Shown here in pieces: positions 39,483 to 47,941 of a stretch of 64,000 nucleotides of DNA. How positions within the stretch are numbered: the first letter of the stretch is position 1; every line of letters begins with the position of its first letter. Under the pieces are notes generated by a model. The model did no database searches, was not told where the DNA came from, and saw nothing but the letters and a program-made list of their open reading frames with translations. A program made the position numbers and the translations under genes. Source of the stretch: DASUPK01 sp963800285 (GTDB lineage: Bacteria > Actinomycetota > Thermoleophilia > Solirubrobacterales > 70-9); the NCBI GenBank assembly GCA_963800285.1, contig CAWDAL010000012.1, positions 136,790-200,789 of the forward strand, written 5' to 3'.

Positions 39483-41843
39483 CTACGCCGCTCGCTCCCG
39501 CACCACCTCGGCGACGTCGAGGCGGCGCACCGCCCGCAGGCCGGGCAGCTGGGAGAGCAGCGCCACGATCAGGATCGCGAGGGCGGCGAACACGAGCGTC
39601 GAGGCGCGCATCTGCAGGCTGAAGTCGAACTGGTCGTTGTCGAACTGGGCCATGAACAGCCTGGCCAGCTCATAGCCGATCAGCAGGCCCGGGCCGATCC
39701 CGAGCAGTGTCATCAGCACGTTCTCGGCGGTGATCATCCGAGCGAGCGTGCGGTGCCGGGCGCCGGCCGCCCGCAGGGTCGCCACCTCGACGACGCGCTC
39801 GGCGATGTTGCTAGTCATCGCGTTGAAGAGCAGCGCGAAGGCCATCGCTCCGCCGAAGATCAGCATGATCCCGACGAAGGCGTAGTAGAGGCCCAGGTAC
39901 TTGTTGACGGTGTCGTAGAGGGCCCTCGTGTCGTAGAAGGCGACCGCCCCCGGCAACGAGCTGAGGCGTCTGCGCATCTGCTCGCGGTCCACCCCGGAGC
40001 GGTAGCGGACCAGCGCCACGTTGCCATCGCCGAGCGACGGGCCCGCGGCAGCCCGCACCTGCGCGAGCGTGGCGTAGAGGTAGGTGCCGAGCGGCTCGTC
40101 GACGACGCCGTCGAGCCGCAGCTTCGCCTGGCGCCCGCCAGCGAGCGAGGCGGTGACCGTGTCGCCCGTCCCGACCCCGAGCTTGCCGCCGAGCGCCTGC
40201 CCGGCCAGGATGCCCGATGCCGGCAGCTCGGTGGTCCCGCCGCCCGGGGTGAGGAAGCCGTGCATGTCGGTGTCCGGCTGGAAGCCGTCGAGCTCGCTCT
40301 GGTAGAGCCGATCGCCCGAGCGCAGCGTCACGGGAACCTCGGCGCCGGGCTCGGCGGCGGACACCCCGGCCACCTGACGGAGCCTCTGGAGATCGGTCCC
40401 GCTCAGGTTCGGCTTGAAAAAGACCTCGGCGTCCTGGCGCTGGACCTGTTTGAACTGCTTGTCGACCAGGAGCTCGGTCGTGTCGATCATCCCCCAGGAG
40501 ACCAGGATCAGGCAGAGGGCGAGCACGACGCCGAGCGCGGTCGACAGGGTGCGCAGCCGGTTGCGGCCGATCGAGCGCACCACCATCAGGGAGCGGACCG
40601 GCAGCGAGCGGAGCGGCGGCAGGAGCCGCTCGGCCAGACTGCGGTGGCCGCCGCCGGTGGGGGCGAAGCGGCGCATCGCCTCGGCGGGGGGCGTCCCAGC
40701 GGCGTTGCGCGCCGGCAGCGCGGACGCGAGCAGGGTGGCCGCGACACCGAAGAAGATCCCGAAGGCGATCGTCACCGGGGAGACGCTCACCACGGTCACC
40801 GGGATGAGCAGCTCCTTGACGTACGCGTGGGTCACGACCCCGGCGAGCACGACCCCGCCGATCGCCCCGAGCACCGCTCCCGCGACCCCGGCCGCGACGC
40901 CGAAGAGCAGGTAGTGGCGAGTGATCTGCCCGCGGCTGTACCCGCAGGCGCGGAGCATGCCGATCATCGGGCGCTGCGCGTTGACCAGCCTGCGCATCAG
41001 GACCGAGACGGCCAGGGCCGCCGCAGTCAGGAAGAGCAGCGGGAAGAGGATCGCCAGGGTGCGGAAGGCGCTGACGTCCTCCTGCAGGGCGCTGTTGGAG
41101 GGCTGCTCCGCCCGGGTGAGCACGTCGGTCGCTCCGGCGGCGTCGGCCGCGCCGGTGAGCTTCGCTGTGAGCGCGTCGTCGGCGCCGCCCCCGGGGTAGT
41201 AGATCGCCACCTGGTGCTGCCCGGCCGGGCCGGCCAGCTTCTCGGCCAGGGGCTCGGCGGCGAAGAGGACTCCGAAGGACTTCGGCGGAGGGAGCACGTC
41301 CTGGCGGCTCGGCGAGGGCCAGAAGTACTCCGGCGAGGCCGCCACCCCGAGGATCGTGACGCGCCTCGGGCCGGCGGCGCCGTTGACGATCAGCGAGTCC
41401 CCCGCGGAGAGATCGAACTCGTCGGCCATGTGCTGCTCCACCAGCACCCCGTCGGGGTGGCCGGAGGAGAGGTAGGAGCCCGAGTTGAGGTCGACCCGGT
41501 TGACCGACGGCTGGTGGGCCGCCGGCAGTCCGACCATCCGGCCCAGGAACTTGTCGGGCCCGACCTGCATCGGCAGATCGGCGACCGTCCGCTGCTGCAC
41601 CGCCTGGGCTCCGTCCGCCCGGGCCTGCGACGCGACCCTGCCGGCGTCGCCGCCCGTCACGGTCAGATCGGCGAACCGCAGGTCGGAGTAGGCGCGCTTG
41701 TAGGAGGCCTCGAGGCCGCGGAACGCGTCATAGCTCGCCGCGTACAGGGCCACCCCGAGCAGCACGGTGATCGCGATCGCGGCGAATTGGGCGCGCTGGC
41801 GCGCGATGTCCCTCCGGGCCTTGACGGTGAGGGTGCTCACCAC
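39483..41843 (-). CDS. FtsX-like ABC transporter permease (MacB-type, two FtsX domains)
   Basis: The 786-aa protein has one N-terminal helix, a large extracytoplasmic domain (residues about 45-260), three helices with the FtsX motif (LMRRLVNAQRPMIGMLRACGYSRGQI), an inner helix pair, a second extracytoplasmic domain, and a C-terminal FtsX domain (NIAERVVEVATLRAAGARHRTLARMITAENV). The duplicated layout matches export-type mechanotransmission ABC systems moving lipoproteins, peptides or drugs rather than importing. It overlaps the ATPase gene by 7 nt, so they form one unit. Confidence 0.92.
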   Translation of the reverse strand: MVSTLTVKARRDIARQRAQFAAIAITVLLGVALYAASYDAFRGLEASYKRAYSDLRFADLTVTGGDAGRVASQARADGAQAVQQRTVADLPMQVGPDKFLGRMVGLPAAHQPSVNRVDLNSGSYLSSGHPDGVLVEQHMADEFDLSAGDSLIVNGAAGPRRVTILGVAASPEYFWPSPSRQDVLPPPKSFGVLFAAEPLAEKLAGPAGQHQVAIYYPGGGADDALTAKLTGAADAAGATDVLTRAEQPSNSALQEDVSAFRTLAILFPLLFLTAAALAVSVLMRRLVNAQRPMIGMLRACGYSRGQITRHYLLFGVAAGVAGAVLGAIGGVVLAGVVTHAYVKELLIPVTVVSVSPVTIAFGIFFGVAATLLASALPARNAAGTPPAEAMRRFAPTGGGHRSLAERLLPPLRSLPVRSLMVVRSIGRNRLRTLSTALGVVLALCLILVSWGMIDTTELLVDKQFKQVQRQDAEVFFKPNLSGTDLQRLRQVAGVSAAEPGAEVPVTLRSGDRLYQSELDGFQPDTDMHGFLTPGGGTTELPASGILAGQALGGKLGVGTGDTVTASLAGGRQAKLRLDGVVDEPLGTYLYATLAQVRAAAGPSLGDGNVALVRYRSGVDREQMRRRLSSLPGAVAFYDTRALYDTVNKYLGLYYAFVGIMLIFGGAMAFALLFNAMTSNIAERVVEVATLRAAGARHRTLARMITAENVLMTLLGIGPGLLIGYELARLFMAQFDNDQFDFSLQMRASTLVFAALAILIVALLSQLPGLRAVRRLDVAEVVRERAA

Positions 41844-42604
41844 TCGAGCTGCATCGGGTCCGCCGGTGACGCCTGGCGCTCGTCCTGGACGATGCGGCCA
41901 TCCCGAAGGTGGAGGACGCGGTCGGCCATGCGGGCGATCTCGGCGTTGTGGGTGACGAGCAGGACCGTCTGGCCGGACTCCCGGTTCACCCGGCGCAACA
42001 GGGCGAGCACGATGCGGCCCGTCTCCAGATCGAGCGCGCCGGTGGGCTCGTCGCCGAGCAGCACCTGAGGCCCCCCGGTCAGGGCCCTGGCCACCGCCAC
42101 CCGCTGCTGCTGGCCGCCGGAGAGCTGCGCGGGGAAGCTGTCGAGCCGGTCGCCCAGCCCGACCTTGGAGAGCATCTCGGCCGAGCGCTCATGGCTGCGC
42201 TCGCCGCTCAGCTCGGCGACCAGCTCGACGTTCTCGAGGGCCGTCAGGGTGGGGATCAGGTTGAAGAACTGGAAGATGAAGCCGACCGTGCGCCGCCGGA
42301 AGTCCGTGCGGCCGTCCTCGTCGAGCGCCGAGACGTCGGAGCCGCCGACCACGATCTCTCCAGCGCTCGGCGTCTCGATTCCACCGATCAGGTTCAGCAG
42401 CGTGGTCTTGCCGGAGCCGCTCGGCCCGAGCATGACGACGAGCTGACCGCGAGGGATGGTCAGGTCGACCTCGCTGAGCGCGTGGACCGCCAGCTCGCCC
42501 GCGCCGTAGGTCTTGGTGACGCCACTGAGGCTGACTGCCTCCTCCGAGCCCGGCTGGGCCTCGGCGGCTGCGGTCTCTGGGGTGGCCGGGTTGTCTCTTC
42601 GCAT
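41837..42604 (-). CDS. ABC transporter ATP-binding protein (MacB/LolD type)
   Basis: The 255-aa ATPase has LGPSGSGKTTLLNLIGG (Walker A), the Q-loop FIFQFFNLIPTLTALENVEL, the signature LSGGQQQRVAVARAL, Walker B QVLLGDEPTGALD and the H-loop VLLVTHNAEIA. The FIFQFFNLIPTLTA and GDEPTGALD segments are characteristic of the MacB/LolD subfamily that drives FtsX-type permeases. The gene precedes and overlaps the permease. The substrate is unknown. Confidence 0.96.
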   Translation of the reverse strand: MRRDNPATPETAAAEAQPGSEEAVSLSGVTKTYGAGELAVHALSEVDLTIPRGQLVVMLGPSGSGKTTLLNLIGGIETPSAGEIVVGGSDVSALDEDGRTDFRRRTVGFIFQFFNLIPTLTALENVELVAELSGERSHERSAEMLSKVGLGDRLDSFPAQLSGGQQQRVAVARALTGGPQVLLGDEPTGALDLETGRIVLALLRRVNRESGQTVLLVTHNAEIARMADRVLHLRDGRIVQDERQASPADPMQLEW

Positions 42605-42637
42605 GCCCCGGCCCGAAGCCTATGGGCCGCGACGGAG

Positions 42638-43648
42638 CTAGACCGGCTCGGTCTGGGTCTGGAGCGGGGGCGGGGCGTCGGCGCGGACCGCGGGCTGCTC
42701 GCCCTTCTGAACGCGCCGTCGGACCTTGACGTGCTCGGCGAGCACGTAGGAGCCGACCACCAGGATCCCGGCGAGCAGCTGCGCGCCGATCGTCTCCCAG
42801 TAGGAGTAGACCTCGAACCAGGTGCCCATCCAGGCCGGGACGGTGAAGGGGGTGGGATGGCTCGGGATCCAGCCCAGGTCCATGAAGGACAGGGCGGTGC
42901 CGCCGATCATCACCATCAGCACGACGGCGACCAGGGCGCCGGTCATGATCAGCATGCGGCGGTAGGGGAGCTTGTGGTGCAGCCAGAAGGTGAGGACGCC
43001 GACCACCGCGGTGCAGGCGAGCCCGATCGCCACGCCCTCGAGGACGGTGGAGGTGCCGCTCTGCAGCTGGAGGTTCTGGAGGAAGAGGACGACCTCGAAT
43101 CCCTCGCGGTAGACGGTGGTGAAGCCGAGCGCCACCAGTCCGGCCACGGCCCAGAAGCCCGTCTGCGTGAGCAGCCTCTGGCGCCGCTTGTGGTGGCGCC
43201 CGATCCAGTCCGTCCAGTAGACGCGGTGGACGAACCAGTTGAGAACGACCAGCAGGACGACGATCGCGATGAACCCGGTTATCGCCTCGAGCTTGGGGCC
43301 GAGCGGCGACGCCGCATTGAGCACTGCCTGGATCACGAACCAGGTGACGATCGTCGCGCCGAACGAGACGATGGCCCCCGCCACCACCGGCCGCCGCTTC
43401 GACTCGTTCGCGCCCAGGAAGCTGGCCGTCACCGCCGCGAAGATCAGGATGGCCTCGAGGCCCTCGCGGAAGACGATCATCCCCGAGTTGAAGACGGCGG
43501 TGCCGTGGCTCATGTGCTGCTCCGTCGGGTCGGCCGGGCCGGTGTGGGCCGTGGCCATCAGGTAGACGAGGCCGGTCATCACGGCGAGGCCGCTGAGCCA
43601 CCAGGCGAGGGGCGTATACGAACTCCGGGTGCTTTGGCCGGGCTTCAA
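42638..43648 (-). CDS. FTR1-family high-affinity iron permease
   Basis: The 336-aa membrane protein has two REGLE-type iron motifs in helices 1 and 4 (MIVFREGLEAILIF and TTVYREGFEVVLFL), the hallmark of FTR1/EfeU permeases. It moves ferric iron after oxidation by a partner. No efeO or efeB gene is adjacent; the N-terminal extension of about 50 residues includes an extra helix. The TTG start at 43648 follows a TAGGGT box by 9 nt, and that box lies inside a palindromic operator, implying iron-dependent repression. Confidence 0.92.
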   Translation of the reverse strand: MKPGQSTRSSYTPLAWWLSGLAVMTGLVYLMATAHTGPADPTEQHMSHGTAVFNSGMIVFREGLEAILIFAAVTASFLGANESKRRPVVAGAIVSFGATIVTWFVIQAVLNAASPLGPKLEAITGFIAIVVLLVVLNWFVHRVYWTDWIGRHHKRRQRLLTQTGFWAVAGLVALGFTTVYREGFEVVLFLQNLQLQSGTSTVLEGVAIGLACTAVVGVLTFWLHHKLPYRRMLIMTGALVAVVLMVMIGGTALSFMDLGWIPSHPTPFTVPAWMGTWFEVYSYWETIGAQLLAGILVVGSYVLAEHVKVRRRVQKGEQPAVRADAPPPLQTQTEPV

Positions 43649-43650
43649 GG

Positions 43651-43689
43651 TTCGGGCACCCTAACACAACTCGGATTAGGGCACCCTAA
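43651..43689 (-). promoter_or_regulatory. tandem palindromic operator upstream of FTR1
   Basis: TTAGGG-CA-CCCTAA (43676-43689) is a perfect palindrome. A second copy, TTCGGGCACCCTAA (43651-43664), has one changed base. They are 25 bp apart and the proximal copy covers the -10 box TAGGGT. The TTAGG/CCTAA ends resemble DtxR/IdeR-type iron boxes but are shorter than the consensus. Confidence 0.7.
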
Positions 43690-43723
43690 GCGATTTGGGG
43701 GAGGCGCTGCAAAGATGGTTTGC

Positions 43724-43737
43724 TATGCTAATTAGCA
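43724..43737 (+). promoter_or_regulatory. -10 box embedded in a 12-bp palindrome before marR
   Basis: TGCTAATTAGCA (43726-43737) is a perfect palindrome ending at the base before ATG 43738. The putative -10 TATGCT (43724-43729) overlaps it, giving a leaderless, autorepressible promoter. Confidence 0.65.
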
Positions 43738-44175
43738 ATGCGAACTATCTCTGGGACCAAGGCGGAGAAGGAAGAACTCGCCCCGCGCCTGCGCTGGGCT
43801 GTCACCCGGATGGCCAGGCGACTGCGCCAGGAGGCCGGTACCGACATGGGCCCCTCTCAGGTCGCCGCCCTGGCGACCGTCGAGCGCCACGGCCCACTGT
43901 CCCCGAGCGAGCTCGCCGAGCTCGAGCGCATCAAGCGCCCGTCGGCGACCCGAATCGTCGGGCACCTAGAGGAGGCGGGACTCGTGGAGCGGGTCAGGGA
44001 TCCCGACGACGGCCGCGCATCGATCCTCAGCATCACCGCGGACGGGCGGGCGCTGCTGAGGGGGCTCCGCGAGCGCAAGACCGCCTACCTGGCCAAGCGC
44101 CTCGGCGCCCTGAACGACGCCGACCGGCGAACCCTCGAGAGGGCCGCCGAGCTGCTGGAGGGGATGCTCGAATGA
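43738..44175 (+). CDS. MarR-family transcriptional regulator
   Basis: The 145-aa protein has the MarR fold: LRWAVTRMARRLRQEAG, SQVAALATVERHGPLSPSELAELE, recognition helix RPSATRIVGHLEEAGLV, and wing RVRDPDDGRASILSITADGRALLRGL. It is the first gene of a two-gene unit with an MFS transporter (ATGA overlap), and a palindrome at its start codon suggests it represses itself and the transporter. The opposite side of the promoter region serves the FTR1 gene. Confidence 0.94.
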   Translation: MRTISGTKAEKEELAPRLRWAVTRMARRLRQEAGTDMGPSQVAALATVERHGPLSPSELAELERIKRPSATRIVGHLEEAGLVERVRDPDDGRASILSITADGRALLRGLRERKTAYLAKRLGALNDADRRTLERAAELLEGMLE

Positions 44176-45410
44176 CGGAGGCCCTCGGCCGCTCCTTCGC
44201 AAGCCTCCAGATCCCGAACTTCCGCCGCTACTTCGCCGGCCAGCTCGTGTCGCTCTCAGGCAACTGGATGCAGATGATCGCCGAGATGTGGCTGGTCCTC
44301 TCGCTGACCGGGAGCGGTGTTGCCGTCGGCGTCACCACCGCCCTCCAGTTCCTGCCGATGCTGATCTTCGGCGCCTGGGGCGGCCTGATCGCCGACCGGG
44401 TGCCCAAGCGGCGCCTGCTGCTGCTGACGCAGGGTCTCCACATGATCGCCCCGCTCACGATGCTGGCCCTCGCCGCGGAGGGCGCCCTCGTTCCCTGGAT
44501 GGTCTTCGGCCTGGTCTTCGTGCGCGGCTGCGTCAACGCCGTCGACTACCCGACGCGGCAGGCGTTCGTGATGGAGATGGTGGGCTCGGACCGCGTCGTC
44601 AACGCGGTCAGCCTCAACAGCGTCCTCGTCCACAGCGCCCGCGTCGTCGGGCCGGCCATCGCCGGCGTCCTGATCGCGGCCGTCGGGGTGGAGCCGTGCT
44701 TCGCGCTCAACGCCGTGAGCTTCGCCTTCATGATCTGGGTGCTCGCCGGAATGGACACCGAGCGCCTGCGGCCGTCCCGGATCGTGCCGCGGGAGCCGGG
44801 GGCGGTGCGCGCCGGCCTCCGCTACGTCTGCCGGGAGCCCGAGCTGTGGATCCCGCTCGTCCTCATGGCCGTCGTGGGCACCCTCGGCTACAACTTCCAG
44901 GCGGTCCTGCCCCTGCTCGCGCGATTCACCTTCCATGGCGGAGCCTCGACCTACGCGGTGCTGGTGGCCGCGATGGGCCTCGGCGCGATCGCCGGGGCGC
45001 TGGTCAACGGGGCGCGGGGCTCGGTCACTCCGATGCTGCTGGTCGGCGCTTCGCTGGTGTTCGGCGTCCTCGCTCTGCTGGCAGCCGGAGCGCCCAGCCT
45101 GGCGCTGGAGATCGCCGCGCTCGCGCCGCTCGGAGCGGCGACGGTGACCCTGGCCGCAAGCATCAACTCTTCGCTTCAGCTCGCCTCTGAGCCGAACATG
45201 CGCGGGCGGGTGATGGCGCTCTACTCGATCGTCTTCCTCGGCTCGACCCCGATCGGAGGGCCGCTCTCCGGCTGGCTCTCGGAGGCCATCGACCCACGGG
45301 CGGCCCTCGTGATGGCGGGCGTGGCCGGGATCGCCGGCGCGCTGATCACCAGGATCGCGTTCGACCGGGTGGCCGGCATCCCGATCGACGCCGAGCCGCA
45401 GCCCGCCTAA
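44172..45410 (+). CDS. MFS transporter (EntS/MFS_3 type)
   Basis: The 412-aa protein has 12 predicted helices, beginning FRRYFAGQLVSLSGNWMQMIAEMWLV, a typical MFS_3/EntS-type N-terminus, with the loop motif GGLIADRVPKRRLLLLTQ and ARVVGPAIAGVLIAAVG. This subfamily exports siderophores, macrolides or other hydrophobic compounds. Its start overlaps the marR stop by 4 nt, so it is the likely regulated exporter. Proximity to an FTR1 iron permease makes siderophore export one possibility, not shown here. Confidence 0.92.
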   Translation: MTEALGRSFASLQIPNFRRYFAGQLVSLSGNWMQMIAEMWLVLSLTGSGVAVGVTTALQFLPMLIFGAWGGLIADRVPKRRLLLLTQGLHMIAPLTMLALAAEGALVPWMVFGLVFVRGCVNAVDYPTRQAFVMEMVGSDRVVNAVSLNSVLVHSARVVGPAIAGVLIAAVGVEPCFALNAVSFAFMIWVLAGMDTERLRPSRIVPREPGAVRAGLRYVCREPELWIPLVLMAVVGTLGYNFQAVLPLLARFTFHGGASTYAVLVAAMGLGAIAGALVNGARGSVTPMLLVGASLVFGVLALLAAGAPSLALEIAALAPLGAATVTLAASINSSLQLASEPNMRGRVMALYSIVFLGSTPIGGPLSGWLSEAIDPRAALVMAGVAGIAGALITRIAFDRVAGIPIDAEPQPA

Positions 45411-45453
45411 GTCTTCGGAAAATCACGTATTGCGAGCCGGTGCAGGAGCGGCG

Positions 45454-45459
45454 TAGAGT
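45454..45459 (+). promoter_or_regulatory. -10 box TAGAGT before the flavin oxidase gene
   Basis: TAGAGT lies 9 nt before ATG 45469. Confidence 0.45.
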
Positions 45460-45468
45460 GCCGCCCGC

Positions 45469-46827
45469 ATGGCGGACTTCTTGGGACTTTCGATTCGCGG
45501 CCGAGTCGCGACCTCCAGCGATCCCGACTGGGACGAAGCGCGCCAGGCCTGGAACCTGGCGGCCGACCAGCAGCCGGAGGCGGTCGCCCTCGTGGAGAGC
45601 GCGGACGACGTCAGCAAGACGGTCAGGTTCGCGAGGGAGAACGGGCTGCGGGTGGCCGGGCAGGGCACCGGTCACGGGGCGGTTCCGCTGGGCTCGCTGG
45701 AGGGCGTGATCCTGATCAAGACCGGGCGAATGCGGGACGTCCTGATTGAGGGCGAGAAGGCGCGCGTGGAGGCGGGCGCGCTCGCCGAGGACGTCGCCGA
45801 CGCCGCCATCGAGTCCGGGCGTAGCTCGATGCCGGGCACCTCCCCCAACGTCGGGGTGACCGGCTACACGCTCGGCGGGGGCCTGAGCTGGTTCGGCCGC
45901 AAGCACGGCTGGGCCTGCAACAAGGTGAGCGCGATCGAGTTGGTCACGGCTGACGGCGAGGCCCGCACGGTCAACGCCGCGAGCGATCCCGACCTCTTCT
46001 GGGCCCTGCGCGGCGGAGGCGGGGGATACGCGATCGTCACGGCGCTGCACGTCGAGCTGCTGCCGATCTCCGAGGCCTACGCGGGATCGATCCTGTTCCC
46101 GGCCGAGGTCGCGGCGGATGGACTGCGCGCCTATCGGGACTGGACCGCAAGTGCCCCCGAGGAGGTCGGAAGCCTGCTGCGGATGATGAACCTGCCGCCG
46201 CTGCCGGACGTCCCGGAGCCGATCCGCGGCAAGAAGTTCCTGGCGATCACCGCAACCGTCATCGGCAGCGAGGACGAGGGCAAGGAGACGATTGCGCCGC
46301 TGCGCGAGATCGGCGAGCCGATCATGGACACCTTCGCGCAGATCCCGGCGCCGGGGCTGACCCGCATCGCCATGGACCCCGAGCCGCCGGTCCCCGGGCT
46401 CGGTCATCACGGGCTGCTCCGGGAGCTGCCCGACGAGGGTATTGACGCGTTCTACGAGGTCGGCGGTCCTGAGTCGGGCTCACCCCTGCTCGTCTCCGAG
46501 ATTCGGCATCTCGGCGGCGCTCTGGCACGGCCTGCGGAGGGAGGCGGGGCCCTCGACAAGCTCGACGCCGCCTATGTGATGTTCGGCATCGGAATGCTGA
46601 TGGACCCGCAGATGAAGGAACCCGTCACGGGGCAGCTGGACAGGATGAGCGAGGCGATGAAGCCCTGGTCGGCGAAGGGCGGGTACTACAACTACGCCGA
46701 GCGGCCCTGCGAGGTGGAGGCAATCCTCCCGGCTGCGACGTGCGAGCGCCTCTCGCACGTCAAGCGCAGCTGGGACCCGGACGACCTCATCCTGGCGAAC
46801 CACTCGGTGGCGTTGGCGACGGCGTAG
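45469..46827 (+). CDS. FAD-linked oxidase (berberine-bridge-enzyme-like)
   Basis: The 452-aa protein has the PCMH/FAD-binding type 4 domain: PEAVALVESADDVSKTVRFA, VAGQGTGHGAVPLG (where the His of GTGHG is the usual covalent FAD site), PGTSPNVGVTGYTLGGGLSWFGRKHG and DLFWALRGGGGGYAIVT. The C-terminal BBE-type segment ends YYNYAERP...LSHVKRSWDPDDLILANHSV. It should oxidise a sugar, alcohol or alkaloid-like substrate with oxygen. It stands alone; the 3' end overlaps the convergent hydrolase gene by 41 nt. Confidence 0.93.
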   Translation: MADFLGLSIRGRVATSSDPDWDEARQAWNLAADQQPEAVALVESADDVSKTVRFARENGLRVAGQGTGHGAVPLGSLEGVILIKTGRMRDVLIEGEKARVEAGALAEDVADAAIESGRSSMPGTSPNVGVTGYTLGGGLSWFGRKHGWACNKVSAIELVTADGEARTVNAASDPDLFWALRGGGGGYAIVTALHVELLPISEAYAGSILFPAEVAADGLRAYRDWTASAPEEVGSLLRMMNLPPLPDVPEPIRGKKFLAITATVIGSEDEGKETIAPLREIGEPIMDTFAQIPAPGLTRIAMDPEPPVPGLGHHGLLRELPDEGIDAFYEVGGPESGSPLLVSEIRHLGGALARPAEGGGALDKLDAAYVMFGIGMLMDPQMKEPVTGQLDRMSEAMKPWSAKGGYYNYAERPCEVEAILPAATCERLSHVKRSWDPDDLILANHSVALATA

Positions 46828-47746
46828 CGGCCCGGGGCCTCTGGCGCCGCGGCGAGCGGGCGCCGACGATCGTTCCCCACTCCGAGTCCTCGATCAGGCC
46901 GGGCTCCGTGTCGTCGAGCCAGTCGAGCAGCGCGTCCGACAGGCCCTCCGGGTCCTCGAGGTTCGGGAAGTGCGCCGCCTTCGGGAGGGTGACGAAGCGG
47001 CTGTTAGGGATCCGCTCATGGGCGGCGAGCCCGTGCTTCATGGGGATCGTGTTGTCGCGCTCCCCCCAGACGATCAGGGTGGGGAGCTCGCCGAGCAGAT
47101 AGAGCCGGTCAATGGCGCTGACGTGCTGGCCTCGCACGTCGATCACGGAGCGCAGGGTCTGCAGGAAGGCGCGGCGCGCCGCGGCCTCCTGGAGAGGGCG
47201 AACCGCGCGGCCGACCGCCTGCAGATACACGCCCTTGCGGCTGCCGCGGGCTCTCATGCGATCGCCGGCGCGCTCGATGGCCTCGCTTACCCGGCGATTG
47301 GCCACCAGCCAGATCCCCGCGGCCGCCCCCGGTAGCGCGGCGCCTCGGAGCATGGGACTCACCTCGTGTCCGAGGCCGCCGCTGGAGATCAGTGCAAGGC
47401 GCTCGACTCGCTGGGGGAATTGGTAGAAGAACACCATCGCGATGCCGCCGCCCAGGGAGTGCCCGACGATGGTGGCCCGTTCGATGCCGATCGTGGTCAG
47501 GAGGTCGCGGATGCTCGAGGCGTGGGCGCCGAGGGAGTAGTCCCCGCGGATCGCGGCTGAGTCGCCATGACCGATCAGATCCGGTGCGATCACCGTGTAG
47601 CGCTCGGCTAGTCGCAGGGCGACCCTCTCCCAGTGCTTCGAGGAGTTGACCATGCCGTGGATCAGCACCACGGGCGGCCCGTCGCCGGCGATCCGGTAGA
47701 TCACGCGGTGGCCGTGGAGCTCGATCTCCCACTCGTCGAAGATCAC
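46787..47746 (-). CDS. alpha/beta hydrolase
   Basis: The 319-aa protein has PPVVLIHGMVNSSKHWERV (oxyanion hole), IVGHSLGGGIAM (nucleophile elbow GHSLGG), a helical cap, LPTLIVWGERDNTIPM (acid Asp) and LPKAAHFPNLEDPEGL (His). Esterases, epoxide hydrolases and C-C hydrolases share this set. GTG 47746 was chosen because it lies 7 nt after TAGTGT and just before the first strand (IFDEWEIELHGHRV). The frame continues upstream only through a repeat unit. The C-terminus is a low-complexity Pro/Ser/Arg tail overlapping the flavin oxidase gene. Confidence 0.9.
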   Translation of the reverse strand: MIFDEWEIELHGHRVIYRIAGDGPPVVLIHGMVNSSKHWERVALRLAERYTVIAPDLIGHGDSAAIRGDYSLGAHASSIRDLLTTIGIERATIVGHSLGGGIAMVFFYQFPQRVERLALISSGGLGHEVSPMLRGAALPGAAAGIWLVANRRVSEAIERAGDRMRARGSRKGVYLQAVGRAVRPLQEAAARRAFLQTLRSVIDVRGQHVSAIDRLYLLGELPTLIVWGERDNTIPMKHGLAAHERIPNSRFVTLPKAAHFPNLEDPEGLSDALLDWLDDTEPGLIEDSEWGTIVGARSPRRQRPRAATPSPTPPSGSPG

Positions 47747-47753
47747 GTCGCTG

Positions 47754-47759
47754 ACACTA
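47754..47759 (-). promoter_or_regulatory. -10 box TAGTGT (minus strand), leaderless promoter of the hydrolase
   Basis: On the minus strand TAGTGT lies 7 nt before the GTG at 47746. Confidence 0.5.
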
Positions 47760-47760
47760 C

Positions 47761-47842
47761 GGGCTTCGCCATATAGCCGGGGCCACAAGCGGGCGCCCAG
47801 CATAAGTCGCTCCGTGCTTCGCCCTCCGCTCCGAAGTGGAGC
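47761..47842. repeat. dispersed repeat unit, second locus
   Basis: An 80-bp unit starting GGGCTTCGCCATATAGCC and containing AAGTCGCTCC and CTTCGCCCTCCGCTCC. It aligns along its whole length with 2368-2450 near csrA, 45 kb away. It lies intergenically, directly upstream of the hydrolase promoter. Confidence 0.7.
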
Positions 47843-47860
47843 GGCCTTGGGGCCCTTACG

Positions 47861-47893
47861 AAGACCGACCGCCATCCATGGCGGCCGGTCTTT
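47861..47893. terminator. long hairpin ending in TTT
   Basis: AAGACCGaCCGCCAT pairs with ATGGCGGcCGGTCTTT (two-base loop, one mismatched pair). On the plus strand it ends in a short T run. It may terminate an RNA from this gap or the leftward ppx transcript. Confidence 0.6.
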
Positions 47894-47941
47894 GCAAACA
47901 GGCCCCGTCAGGACGGGCAGGGGTACGTCTCAGGGGCCTTA

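Noticed and set aside
39393..42068. 891-codon plus-strand open frame
   Set aside because: It is antisense to the FtsX permease gene and rich in Arg/Gly/Asp/Gln, as expected of a GC-rich shadow frame. The minus strand has clear family motifs.
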